Shown: positions 7,902 to 15,937, numbered from the stretch's first letter. The stretch: DNA of 22,162 bases from JAJFFW01 sp039197915 (GCA_039197915.1 JBCCTV010000023.1:1-22162), one strand, 5' to 3'. The notes: generated by a model not told the origin, from the letters alone. Numbers and translations: made by a program.

Positions 7902-8260
7902 CGCCTTTCGCATTCCGTTTGAAGCGCTCCCGAGGGCCTCTATCCCGTTCTATAGCGATCCTTTTGTTTACGGCGTGCGCGTAGTGGAATAGTAGGTGTA
8001 CAAGCTTATCTGTGTAGGTTTCATTCGACATGGTCGATCGGTTCGATCCATCAAAAGTCGTGCTGATCAGATAGAAAATAAAACTTGTACAGAATAAAAA
8101 ATTTAGCTACATTAAAGGCGCGTTTGGAGCGTCCCGAGCCTTTTCTGTTCAATAAGTGTGGATCAAAAAGCTCTGGCCATCCACCATCGGGCTTCTAAGA
8201 GGTTGAGTTAAGTTCGTCTTCTATGAGGCAACGAGCGCCTGAGTTAGTGCGCGCGGACGC
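7902..8260. other. Intergenic region between convergent cheD and the minus-strand che operon
   Basis: About 360 bases lie between two converging units where only terminators would be expected. The middle (about 8050-8115) is strongly AT-rich. On the plus strand, TTGTAC (8085-8090) and TACATT (8108-8113) are 17 bases apart, a promoter-like pair with partial matches only. No open frame with a ribosome site follows. On the minus strand, AGGC/GCCT around 8228-8242 could form a short hairpin after the last gene, without a U-run. I see no tRNA or known RNA here. Confidence 0.4.
8085..8113 (+). promoter_or_regulatory. Weak promoter-like pair in the cheD downstream region
   Basis: TTGTAC, 17 bases, then TACATT lie in an AT-rich patch. 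The match to consensus is 3 of 6 and 4 of 6. Nothing recognisable lies downstream before the converging gene, so a small RNA is the only product that would make sense. Very tentative. Confidence 0.15.
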
Positions 8261-8620
8261 TTAAAAGAGCTCGAAGTCGCCGGAATTTGGAGAGGGCGTT
8301 GCCTCTCGTCCGGCGAGACGATCAGCGACATCACGGAGTTTTATGGACGCTGCGGCCTCATCAACATTTGCCGCCCAGTCCGGCGCGCATTGGTCGGACA
8401 GTTCACGCAAAAATTCTGAAACGGCCTCCAGTGACTGTGTCACCGCGTCTATTGCCTGCAAGCGCTCGCCATCGCTCTTAGTTTCATTTGCACTAAAATG
8501 GTCGGTAAGCGCATCTTGAATATTCAGCATACCTTTATTCAATGAGGCAAGTTCGGTGGCGCAGTGGTTAAGCGCACTACGAAGCGTATTCCGATTATGG
8601 ATTTTGCGTTCGTCGTTCAT
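8261..8620 (-). CDS. Candidate small CheZ/CheT-like CheY phosphatase
   Basis: This 119-residue, probably all-helical protein is the last gene of the minus-strand che operon, 42 bases after a cheY. In the middle it reads LQAIDAVTQSLEAV, containing D58-xxx-Q62. That is the spacing and helical context of the DxxxQ motif by which CheZ (QDFQDLTGQ) and the rhizobial protein CheT act on phospho-CheY. The C-terminus is a Pro/Ser/Gly linker followed by the acidic-aromatic tail GDFELF, reminiscent in position and character of the CheY-binding tail of CheZ. It is far shorter than CheZ (about 214 residues). The match is by eye to a short motif, so family membership is an inference. That it is a real gene is supported by frame, composition and position. 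No strong ribosome site precedes the ATG. Confidence 0.7.
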   Translation of the reverse strand: MNDERKIHNRNTLRSALNHCATELASLNKGMLNIQDALTDHFSANETKSDGERLQAIDAVTQSLEAVSEFLRELSDQCAPDWAANVDEAAASIKLRDVADRLAGREATPSPNSGDFELF

Positions 8621-8662
8621 GACACTATGCGAGCACGGACCAAATGACTGGTTGATCCGCGT

Positions 8663-9052
8663 TTAGCTCAGCTTACCGACAACGCGCTCAATACAACGCT
8701 CAAGGTCGCGAGGGTTAAAGGGCTTCGCAAGATAGTTGTTCATGCCAAGCTTGCGGCCTTTGTCGATCAGCGCCTTATCCTGACTACCGGTAACTAGGAT
8801 AAATCCGGTCCTCGCTGTTTTCGGGTTAGAGCGGATTGCCTGCAGGAGTTGGAGTCCATCCATCCCCGGCATGTTGTAATCCGAAATAACAATGTGCACC
8901 GGACTCTTTTTGATAGCTTCAAGGGCATCGACGCCGTTCTTAGCCGCCATGATGTTCTTGACACCCATCATATCGAAGCAGTTATAGACCAACGCTCTTG
9001 ACGCGGATAAGTCGTCCACAACTAAAACGCGAAGTTTTTCTTTAAGCGACAC
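8663..9052 (-). CDS. cheY: CheY-type response regulator (second copy)
   Basis: A single-domain receiver of 129 residues, the usual CheY size. The acidic pair is Asp13-Asp14 (VVDDLSASR), phospho-acceptor Asp58 lies in ISDYNMPGMDG, and Thr88 and Lys110 (LAKPFNP) complete the site. It should carry the CheA phosphoryl signal to the motor or act as a phosphate sink, as in multi-CheY alphaproteobacteria. The start is GTG, supported by AGGAG at 9061-9065, 8 bases upstream. It lies 75 bases after cheR and before the candidate phosphatase. It differs clearly from the other CheY at 12748-13113, so it is not a recent duplication. Confidence 0.95.
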   Translation of the reverse strand: MSLKEKLRVLVVDDLSASRALVYNCFDMMGVKNIMAAKNGVDALEAIKKSPVHIVISDYNMPGMDGLQLLQAIRSNPKTARTGFILVTGSQDKALIDKGRKLGMNNYLAKPFNPRDLERCIERVVGKLS

Positions 9053-9127
9053 CGCTTTAACTCCTACAAAACGTCAGTGCTGTCCAGTGTTTGACCACGA
9101 TTTGATTAAAACACTCGCAACAAGTTT

Positions 9128-10000
9128 CTATTTCCGGTTGTATATAGTCGCGCCCTGCGACTCAAAAAGCGCGTCCGCGCTGCCTGTGACGCGCTCTGAG
9201 TGCCCCACATAAAGCCATCCCTGTGGTTTCAAAATTGACGCAAACCGGCTCCACAGTTTTTGCTGCGTCGGTTCATCGAAATAAATCACGACGTTGCGGC
9301 AGAAAATGACGTCAAATTTCCCTTTCATGGGCCAGTCGCCATTCAAATTGAGTGCGCGGAAGGAGATGACTTTACGAAGTTCATCATTGGCGCGGAGCGT
9401 GTCGCTGCCTCGCGATGTTTGTGTAAAGAATTTCTTTACAAGTGACGCATCCGTTGTCGACAAAGCATCCCGAGGATAAACGCCCGCCGTTGCTTTTGCG
9501 ACCATATCGCTGTCGATATCCGTCGCAAGAATACGGAAGTCTGCATCGGCAAGTGCTGGCGATGCATCCAATAGGGCCATCGCGATAGAGTAGGGTTCTT
9601 GGCCGCTCGAGCATGCCGACGACCAAATGCGAACGCGCTCACCCCGCTTTGCCGCTTCGGTAAGTCGTGGCGCAATGTTCGCTGTGAGATGGTTAAAATG
9701 GTGTCCCTCACGGAAGAAGCGAGTGACGTTTGTTGTCAAGGCACGAAGCATCTCTTGGCGTTCGGCCTGACCGTCTTCCCTGTCGATCAACGCGCAATAA
9801 GCGGCAAAATCCGGAAGGCGCAGAGCCCTCACGCGCTTTGCCAGCCTTGAATATACCAGCATAGCTTTGCTCCGTACCAGGTGTATCCCGGCATCGGAAT
9901 ACAGGGCGGAGGCGATAAAGCTAAAGTCGTCTTCAGTGAATAAATATTCGCCCTCGGCGATCGCGTCGCCGCGCGCCTTGGCTCGCGATGCAGCTGTCAT
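9128..10000 (-). CDS. cheR: CheR, chemoreceptor glutamate methyltransferase
   Basis: CheR transfers methyl groups from S-adenosylmethionine to chemoreceptor glutamates and opposes CheB. The 290-residue protein has the all-alpha N-terminal domain (about 20-90), the conserved TTNVTRFFRE segment, the SAM-binding loop ACSSGQEPYS (around residues 129-138), ATDID for ribose contacts, and FDVIFCRNVVIYFD near residue 235. ATG at 10000 is preferred over the GTG at 10003, because it forms a TGATG overlap with the cheW stop, a standard coupling signal. The SAM loop has SSGQE where many CheR proteins have STGEE, a conservative change. Confidence 0.96.
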   Translation of the reverse strand: MTAASRAKARGDAIAEGEYLFTEDDFSFIASALYSDAGIHLVRSKAMLVYSRLAKRVRALRLPDFAAYCALIDREDGQAERQEMLRALTTNVTRFFREGHHFNHLTANIAPRLTEAAKRGERVRIWSSACSSGQEPYSIAMALLDASPALADADFRILATDIDSDMVAKATAGVYPRDALSTTDASLVKKFFTQTSRGSDTLRANDELRKVISFRALNLNGDWPMKGKFDVIFCRNVVIYFDEPTQQKLWSRFASILKPQGWLYVGHSERVTGSADALFESQGATIYNRK

Positions 10001-10476
10001 CACGCAGCCTCGACCAGACTATCATCTGTTGGCAGAGTTTTAGACAGGTCAAGCAGCCGGATCATCCGCCCGTCTAGTGCGATCACGCCGGTGATAAATT
10101 CACGCACAGTCTCGGATGCGACATCCGGTGTTGGCTGCACTTTATCAAGCGTGATTGTCAAAATGTCTGATACGGCGTCGACCAGAAGACCAACAATCTG
10201 TGGGCCGATTTGTGTAATCATGATGACGTGACGGCTTGTGGGCTCAGGCGCTGCAAGGCCGAGCCGCGTCGCCAGATCCATTATAGGCACGACGGAACCG
10301 CGCAGGTTAATCACGCCACGAACGAAATTAGGCGACTGGGGCAGAGCTGTCTCCGAAGACCAGCCACGGATCTCACGCACCGTCATGATGTCAACGCAGT
10401 ATTCCTGATCGCCTATGACAAAGGCGACCAACTCTTTTGCGCCGTCTTCGGCTTTTTTTTCTTGTTCGTTTGTCAT
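10000..10476 (-). CDS. cheW: CheW, chemotaxis coupling protein
   Basis: A 158-residue CheW-domain protein that links chemoreceptors to CheA in the signalling array. The domain runs from about residue 15 to 150, with LVAFVIGDQEYCVDI, VREIRG, FVRGVINLRGSVVPIMDL (the typical receptor and P5 contact core) and GLLVDAVSDIL. A charged N-terminal tail precedes it. The ATG lies 4 bases after the cheA stop, and the stop overlaps the cheR start by one base, so cheA-cheW-cheR are tightly co-expressed. Confidence 0.97.
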   Translation of the reverse strand: MTNEQEKKAEDGAKELVAFVIGDQEYCVDIMTVREIRGWSSETALPQSPNFVRGVINLRGSVVPIMDLATRLGLAAPEPTSRHVIMITQIGPQIVGLLVDAVSDILTITLDKVQPTPDVASETVREFITGVIALDGRMIRLLDLSKTLPTDDSLVEAA

Positions 10477-10480
10477 GGGT

Positions 10481-12733
10481 TTATCCCGCTTTTGCCAAGA
10501 GTTGGGTATCGATCGAAGCGCTGGAAGGCGCTGCTGCTGTCAATGCGTCCACATCGAGGATCAGTGCGATGCGGCCGTCGCCTAGGATTGTCGCAGCGGC
10601 AACGTACGGGACGGCGCCGTAATTTTCCTCGAGGCTTTTGATAACGACCTGGCGTTGATCTTGGATCGCGTCGACGATAATGGCGCTTTGGCCGCCTTCA
10701 TTGTTCTCGACACAGATGACAACGCCGTCGGATGGATCAATTGGCTCAGTCCTATAGCCAAGTGCGCAGCCGACATCGATGAGGGGTATAAAAGCGCCAC
10801 GGATCGATAAGACCTTATCGCCGGATCCAAGCTCATGGATGTCTCGCGGCGATGCCTTCCAGGTTTCAACGATGGCCGTGAGCGGCACGACAAGCGTTTC
10901 TTGTTCCGCGTCGACGACCATCCCGTCCAATATCGCGAGGGTAAGGGGTAGGCTGATCGTAAAAATAGACCCTTTACCGGGCATGGACGCGATTGACGCT
11001 TTGCCGCCGAGGGACTGAATAGACCTTTTCACGACATCCATACCGACACCGCGACCGGATAGGGCGGAAACCTCTTTGGCGGTTGAAAATCCCGGCATGA
11101 AGATCAGATTGTCGATTTCATTGTCGGTGAGCTTTGCATCCTCTGCAATGAGACCTTTTTCTTCCGCAATTTGGCGCACGCGTTCCCGGTTAATCCCAGC
11201 GCCATCATCAGAAATTTCGATTACGACGCGCCCTGAACGGTGAGACGCAGAAAGAATGACCGTGCCTTCGTCAGATTTGCCAGCGGCTTCTCGCTTTTCA
11301 CGGGACTCGATGCCGTGGTCGACCGCATTCCGGATCATATGGGTCAACGGATCGGCAAGGCGTTCGATAACTGTTTTATCGATCTCCGTCGCTTCACCTT
11401 CAGTCATCAAGCGGACTGACTTGCCGGTTGCGTCGGCTGCCTCACGGACGATGCGGGACATCCGCTGAAAGAGAGGTTTAATGGGTTGTGCACGGATCGC
11501 CATGACGCTTTCCTGCAATTCCCGGGTTAATTGCTTTAATTCGTCTAGCCTGGATTCGACGTTTGACGACCGGGCTAATCCCGCTTCGGATGCGCACTGC
11601 GTCAACATCGCTTGGTTGATTACGAGCTCGCCAACAAGGTTTATCAGCCGGTCCACACGCCCTAGATCAACACGGACGGTCGCATTTGGCGGGCTCTTTT
11701 TTGTGCTTTCGGGCTTGCTTGCCGCAGCTTTAGGCGCTTCCGCCGGAGCGGGCGGGGGCGCAGGAACGTCAGCCGGCGCTGCGTCCGCGTCCGTTTTGGC
11801 CGCAGGTTCATTGTCTGAAGGCGAGGGCTTATCGTCGGTGAGCGGAGCGAGATCGATTTGCGTGATGTCGTCCGTCTGTTCGCTGGTGGGTTCGCTAATG
11901 CTGTCACTTAGAGACGCGTCGTCGACAAGTGTTGGTTCGGCGGTTTCTTGCGGCGCAATCGTTAGATCACAATCCCCATCGACGAACTCAAAAACGTCCC
12001 AGACATCGACACCTTCCCGCTCGGTGTCCAGTCGGACGTTCCAGGAAAAATAAGCGCCCTCCGGATCAATCTCATCCAATAGAGGGACGTTGTCAGTGTT
12101 ACATGCGAGATCAGTCTCTCCAAGCGTTGAGAGCTCGCGCAGGAGGATGGTCGCTTCATTGGCATTCCGGTAGAGCGAAGGCTTTGGTCTGAAGAAAATA
12201 TCAAAAACGCGAGTTTTGGCTGTATCCGTCTCGTCGGTCTCGCTCTCGTCCTCACTCTCTCCAACGTCACCAAAGTCAAAGTCTAAACCGACCGGCTGAA
12301 AGTCAATCTCCTCTTCGTCGCCTGAATTATCAGTACCGGCATCCCCGTCGATACCTGCCAGCGTTTCAAGCTCGGCGATAAGCGGTGCAGACTGACTTTC
12401 GTCAATCTCGTCACCGGCTTCAGAGGACCGAACTAAATCCGCAAGAACGTCAGCAGACCGAAGAAGGGTCTTCATGACGTCGGCTGTTGCTTCAAGACGC
12501 TCGCTGCGGACTTCGTCTAAGGTTGTCTCAAAAATATGGGCAAAACGGACGAGTGCGTCCAAACCAAAGGCGCCAGCGCCGCCTTTGATGGAGTGCACAG
12601 CACGGAAAATTGCATTAACAGTTTCTGAATCGGCGCCGCCGTCCTCCATTTCCAGGAGGCCAGCTTCGAGTTCTTCTAATAGGTCGGCGCATTCTTGGAA
12701 AAATGTCTGCCGAATTTCAGCCATCGGATCCAT
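10481..12733 (-). CDS. cheA: CheA, chemotaxis histidine kinase
   Basis: CheA is the central kinase: it autophosphorylates in response to receptors and passes phosphate to CheY and CheB. The 750 residues contain an HPt/P1 domain (1-105) with phospho-His47 in AVHSIKGGAGAFG and a strongly acidic linker (130-172). A compact segment at about 173-260 fits a P2-like response-regulator docking domain, and an acidic to Pro/Ala-rich linker (262-348) follows. P3 dimerisation helices (350-415) contain DRLINLVGELVINQ. The P4 ATPase has an N box with Asn469 in HMIRNAVDHG, G1 DDGAG (509-513) and G2 GRGVGMD (560-566). A P5 CheW-like domain (about 605-745) closes it. The first ATG is chosen, with GGAG upstream; a second ATG lies 9 bases in. 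It starts 14 bases after cheY. Confidence 0.97.
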   Translation of the reverse strand: MDPMAEIRQTFFQECADLLEELEAGLLEMEDGGADSETVNAIFRAVHSIKGGAGAFGLDALVRFAHIFETTLDEVRSERLEATADVMKTLLRSADVLADLVRSSEAGDEIDESQSAPLIAELETLAGIDGDAGTDNSGDEEEIDFQPVGLDFDFGDVGESEDESETDETDTAKTRVFDIFFRPKPSLYRNANEATILLRELSTLGETDLACNTDNVPLLDEIDPEGAYFSWNVRLDTEREGVDVWDVFEFVDGDCDLTIAPQETAEPTLVDDASLSDSISEPTSEQTDDITQIDLAPLTDDKPSPSDNEPAAKTDADAAPADVPAPPPAPAEAPKAAASKPESTKKSPPNATVRVDLGRVDRLINLVGELVINQAMLTQCASEAGLARSSNVESRLDELKQLTRELQESVMAIRAQPIKPLFQRMSRIVREAADATGKSVRLMTEGEATEIDKTVIERLADPLTHMIRNAVDHGIESREKREAAGKSDEGTVILSASHRSGRVVIEISDDGAGINRERVRQIAEEKGLIAEDAKLTDNEIDNLIFMPGFSTAKEVSALSGRGVGMDVVKRSIQSLGGKASIASMPGKGSIFTISLPLTLAILDGMVVDAEQETLVVPLTAIVETWKASPRDIHELGSGDKVLSIRGAFIPLIDVGCALGYRTEPIDPSDGVVICVENNEGGQSAIIVDAIQDQRQVVIKSLEENYGAVPYVAAATILGDGRIALILDVDALTAAAPSSASIDTQLLAKAG

Positions 12734-12747
12734 GGTTGAAACTCCGA

Positions 12748-13113
12748 CTACGCCGCCACACGGCGTATCGCCGCGACGAGCTTATCTTTGTCGAATGGTT
12801 TGACGATCCAGCCGGTGGCCCCGGCGTTGCGGGCGCGTTTGCGCAGCTCTGGGGCGCTTTCCGTTGTCAGGACGAGGATGGGCGTCGCGCGGTGACGCTC
12901 TGACTTCCGTACGCCGTCAATAAAGCCGAACCCGTCAAGCTTCGGCATATTGATATCTGTAATGATGACTTCCGGTTCAATGCCCTCAAGGACGTTCAAA
13001 CCGTCTTCTCCGTCTTCGGCGAGCGTTACATTAAAACCGGCGTCCGAAAGCGCCATTCGCAGCATGTCGCGCATCGTCCGGGAATCATCAACAGCGAGTA
13101 CATTAAGCGACAT
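12748..13113 (-). CDS. cheY: CheY-type response regulator (first copy)
   Basis: A 121-residue single receiver domain with acidic pair Asp9-Asp10 (AVDDSRTMR), phospho-acceptor Asp53 (ITDINMPKLDGFGFI), a Thr-Thr pair at 83-84 and Lys105 (VKPFDKDKL). The SRTMR and KPF segments are typical of CheYs encoded directly before cheA. It is the likely main CheA output. The ATG overlaps the STAS gene stop in TAATG, so translation is probably coupled. cheA follows 14 bases later. Confidence 0.96.
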   Translation of the reverse strand: MSLNVLAVDDSRTMRDMLRMALSDAGFNVTLAEDGEDGLNVLEGIEPEVIITDINMPKLDGFGFIDGVRKSERHRATPILVLTTESAPELRKRARNAGATGWIVKPFDKDKLVAAIRRVAA

Positions 13114-13466
13114 TAGGCGTCCCCATCCTTGACAGTGAGCCGTTCCGATAGGCCCATAAGTTCAAGATTTTCCAAAAATCCGGCGGACCCGGCGACGATT
13201 TCAAATTCTTCGCCGTCTTCGGTCCAGGTTTGCTGCGCTGAGACCAAGACCTGTGCGCACTGCGCCCCAATGCGGTCGACACCGCTCGCGTTAATCGACA
13301 GGGCGGCGCCGCGCCGCGCTTTAACCGCATCAAGTAACGGCCCCGCCGCCCTAATATCAAGAACCGCATCAAGACTAAGCGGCTCAGCCCGGGTTAAATC
13401 GTCTTCGGACGGATCGGGTTGATCCGACGCCTCAATCGGTTCCGCTTCGGCATTCGTGGATGTCAT
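13113..13466 (-). CDS. STAS-domain protein heading the chemotaxis operon
   Basis: This 117-residue protein has an acidic, disordered-looking N-terminus (1-28) and one STAS domain (about 29-115) of the small MlaB/anti-anti-sigma type: LSLDAVLDIRAAGPLLDAV, LSINASGVDRIGAQCAQVL, and FLENLELMGLSERL. In anti-anti-sigma factors the residue after the central loop Asp or Ser is phosphorylated. Here the loop reads NASGVDRIG, with Ser57 a candidate, but phosphorylation is not assured. STAS proteins sit at this position in other alphaproteobacterial che operons; I know of no firmly established function for them. It overlaps the following cheY by one base. It is the first gene of the operon, with 149 bases upstream in which its promoter should lie. 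Confidence 0.88.
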   Translation of the reverse strand: MTSTNAEAEPIEASDQPDPSEDDLTRAEPLSLDAVLDIRAAGPLLDAVKARRGAALSINASGVDRIGAQCAQVLVSAQQTWTEDGEEFEIVAGSAGFLENLELMGLSERLTVKDGDA

Positions 13467-13615
13467 CTAATCTCTCAGGCTTTCGAAGGCGCCGCCCTGA
13501 TCGGGCGACAAAGGTCTTTTGGTCGACTGAGAAAGTGACCTGACGTGATTAAAAAAACGCTTACTCTGAATTCGGCGATGGCAAATATTACGTTACTGCT
13601 ACCTATACGTGCTAT

Positions 13616-14053
13616 TTATGATTTATCAGTCTTTCTTAAAGAAGCGTTCAGTAGCATGAGCGCTTCGCGGGCGCTTTCCTCACGGGCGTTTAAAGCGTGG
13701 CGCGACCGCCTTTCAGCTGCGCGATCCATTGCCGTCCATGCTTCTTCCTCGGCAACGCTTTTTCGCAAAGTCGACCGGGCATCCTCCGCTGCGGGTTCGA
13801 GGTCCATTGCGCGTTCGTCGGCGCGATCATGCTCCTCAAAGCACGCATCGAGAAACTGTGCGGAAGCGAGCAGGTTATGTGGGTCAGTCTTTTTAGGATC
13901 AGTCGAATATACTCGCTTTGCATTGATCAACGCTGTGTCTGCGGTTTTCCTGATGTTTTGCTGTTCGGTTAAGATCTCCGCTAAGGCCGCCTCGCGTTGT
14001 CTCGTTCGCGCTTCGATCAGCTTGCGTAGCTCTTTAATTTGCGCGTGTTTCAT
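13616..14053 (-). CDS. FliJ-like coiled-coil flagellar export protein (candidate)
   Basis: The 145-residue protein is almost entirely charged helix with coiled-coil-like heptads: residues 1-45 (KELRKLIEARTRQREAALAE) and 80-140. That matches FliJ/YscO in length (E. coli FliJ is 147 residues) and in two-helix layout. A late AWTAMDRAAERRSRHAL segment sits where FliJ has its conserved Trp/Gln-rich helix. FliJ is a general component of the export apparatus that binds FliI, FlhA and chaperones. The start ATG overlaps the flhB stop by 4 bases (ATGA), so it is the last gene of the flagellar operon. The assignment rests on architecture and context, not on a strong motif. Confidence 0.6.
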   Translation of the reverse strand: MKHAQIKELRKLIEARTRQREAALAEILTEQQNIRKTADTALINAKRVYSTDPKKTDPHNLLASAQFLDACFEEHDRADERAMDLEPAAEDARSTLRKSVAEEEAWTAMDRAAERRSRHALNAREESAREALMLLNASLRKTDKS

Positions 14054-15147
14054 GGGCGCCCCGCAAGCTTTGCCTTACGGCGAATTTCTTCTGCATAATG
14101 AATGGCGGCGGCGACCGCGGCGTAGTGTTCGCGTTTGATCTCGTGTCCTATCTCCACAAGGCTGAAGATTGACCGTGCGGTCGGTGGATCCCGATGGATG
14201 GGGACGCCAGCTTCCGAAGCGCTTTCCCGAATACGCGCCGCGATTTCATCGACGCCTTTCGCAACGCAGACCGGCGCCGCGTCTTTTGCTTGGTCCCAAC
14301 GCAGGGCGACCGCGTAATGGGTCGGGTTGACGATTACGACGTCGGATTTTGGAACATCGGCAAGCATACGGTTCGTCGCAATTTCCTGGGCGCGCTTGCG
14401 ACGTTCACTCTTCATGGTCGGATCGCCCTCGGTCTCCTTGCTCTCTTTTTTAACTTCGTCGGGCGTCATTCGAAGCTTTACTTCATGGCGATACCGCTTC
14501 CACGGCAAGTCGACCGCCGCTATAAGCACCGCTGCAAAGGTGATCAGCCCAATGAAGAAGATCGCTTCTTTGATGAGCGTGCTGCCAAAGGCCTGCGCGG
14601 GCAGGCGTGCAAGAAATGGCAAATCGAAGAACCGGTCTTTAAACGCGATCAGCAAAATCACCGATATCGCGATCATTTTTGTCAGGCTTTTAACAAACTC
14701 GCCGATCCCATTGGGGCCATATTTGTTTTTTGCGTTCTGGATGACTGATAGTCGGTTGAGCTTCGGCTGAATTTTTGACGGCGAGAAAACCACAGCCCGC
14801 TGGGCGGTTAGTGAGACAATGCTAGCGACCGCAAGCGCGCCGAATATTGGGCTTGTGGCTGCGAGTAGGTCGAGCATCAGCGAGCGGATAAAAGCGCTCG
14901 ACTCTATGCCTGTAAGAAGTGCGGCGACATCGTCTGGGCGGGAAAAGAAGGCGACAAGCGTCGCACCCGTCCTGTTTGCGATAAAACCGCCGGCAAGTAA
15001 AATCACTAAGAAAAGCGCGGCGTATGTCGCCGCACTCGTTATTTCTGTGGAATACGGAACATCGCCTTGTTCGCGCGACTTCTCTAGCTTTCGCTGGGTC
15101 GGGGCCTGGGACCGTTCCTGGCCATCATCGGCTTGGCTTTCGCTCAC
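14050..15147 (-). CDS. flhB: FlhB, flagellar export switch protein
   Basis: FlhB is the inner-membrane gate subunit that switches secretion from rod/hook to filament substrates. The 365 residues comprise a charged N-terminus with SEKT-type context (TQRKLEKSREQGDVPYS), four membrane segments (about 40-60, 90-110, 155-172 and 195-213), and a cytoplasmic autocleavage domain with NPTH at 274-277, cut between Asn and Pro. The start is GTG, overlapping the fliR stop by 4 bases (GTGA), with GGGAG upstream. Confidence 0.97.
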   Translation of the reverse strand: MSESQADDGQERSQAPTQRKLEKSREQGDVPYSTEITSAATYAALFLVILLAGGFIANRTGATLVAFFSRPDDVAALLTGIESSAFIRSLMLDLLAATSPIFGALAVASIVSLTAQRAVVFSPSKIQPKLNRLSVIQNAKNKYGPNGIGEFVKSLTKMIAISVILLIAFKDRFFDLPFLARLPAQAFGSTLIKEAIFFIGLITFAAVLIAAVDLPWKRYRHEVKLRMTPDEVKKESKETEGDPTMKSERRKRAQEIATNRMLADVPKSDVVIVNPTHYAVALRWDQAKDAAPVCVAKGVDEIAARIRESASEAGVPIHRDPPTARSIFSLVEIGHEIKREHYAAVAAAIHYAEEIRRKAKLAGRP

Positions 15148-15929
15148 AGCGCACTCCCAACCAGGGGCGCCATGATGGAATTAAGAACTTTGCGCCAGGC
15201 GTCTAATATAACGGGGGCGGACGCGGCGAGGAGCGCGAACCCGGCGAGCGACACGGCAGGGGCGCCAACAAAAGCCACCATGAGCTGCGGCATGGCGCGG
15301 TTCATGGCGCCGATCGCAAGGTTATAAACAAACCCTAAGACGACAAAGGGCAGGGAAAGCGCAAGCGCGGTCGAGAAGACAAAGGCGACGCGCGTTGTCG
15401 CCCATTCGCCAAGATTAGACGCATCCGGAAAGCTTCCGAACGGCAGGGCGTCGAACGAGAATGCAAGCGCGCGTACAGCCTGAAAGTGCAGGCCCAACGA
15501 AACGGCAAGGGCGATTGCCGCAACGGTTAGAAGTGTTGCGATTGGCGGTTCCAAGGAATCGTCAATGCCGCCGAACAGTTGTGACAAAGACATGCCCTGC
15601 GCCGCAATTGAGCCCGCCACTTGGATCGCATAAACGGCGACCCGGATGCTAAAGCCAATAAGCAATCCACTGATTGCTTCGGCGATGAGAATAACGGTGA
15701 GTACCGATGTCGTGCTGGGGCGAATATCCGTCAGGGAAAGGACGATCGGCGTTAAAACCAATGACAGCGCTAAGACCGCGCCGAGGCGCACCTGGACCGG
15801 GATCATTTGATCGCCAAGGCCTGGCAGAAAAAAGGCAAGGCCGGAAAGCCGTGCGATAACCCCGATGGCGACCGCGAGGACGCCCGTGGAAAGCGCGGTT
15901 AAGGGGGATAAGGCTTCTAGGAATTCCAT
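15144..15929 (-). CDS. fliR: FliR, flagellar export gate protein
   Basis: A 261-residue inner-membrane protein with about six hydrophobic segments. It shows FliR family hallmarks: LARLSGLAFFLPGLGDQMIPVQVR near the N-terminus and PFVVLGFVYNLAIGAMNRAMPQL in the C-terminal third. FliR forms the export gate with FliP and FliQ. The start lies 8 bases after the flhA stop with GAGG overlapping that stop, and its own stop overlaps flhB. Confidence 0.96.
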   Translation of the reverse strand: MEFLEALSPLTALSTGVLAVAIGVIARLSGLAFFLPGLGDQMIPVQVRLGAVLALSLVLTPIVLSLTDIRPSTTSVLTVILIAEAISGLLIGFSIRVAVYAIQVAGSIAAQGMSLSQLFGGIDDSLEPPIATLLTVAAIALAVSLGLHFQAVRALAFSFDALPFGSFPDASNLGEWATTRVAFVFSTALALSLPFVVLGFVYNLAIGAMNRAMPQLMVAFVGAPAVSLAGFALLAASAPVILDAWRKVLNSIMAPLVGSAL

Positions 15930-15937
15930 CTAGAGCC

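Noticed and set aside
8030..8054. GGTTCGATCC resembling a tRNA T arm, considered as an att site
   Set aside because: The flanking bases do not form the T stem and no other tRNA part is near.
13493..13507. CGCCC/GGGCG hairpin before the STAS gene
   Set aside because: 5-bp stem in a GC-rich leader with no associated motif; probably chance.
13551..13557. T7 run (minus strand) after the FliJ-like gene as an intrinsic terminator
   Set aside because: Only a 3-base stem could be paired before it; not enough for a terminator call.
13545..14138. 197-residue plus-strand frame opposite the FliJ-like gene and the end of flhB
   Set aside because: Ser/Arg-rich, crosses two genes antisense; the minus-strand frame is coupled to flhB.
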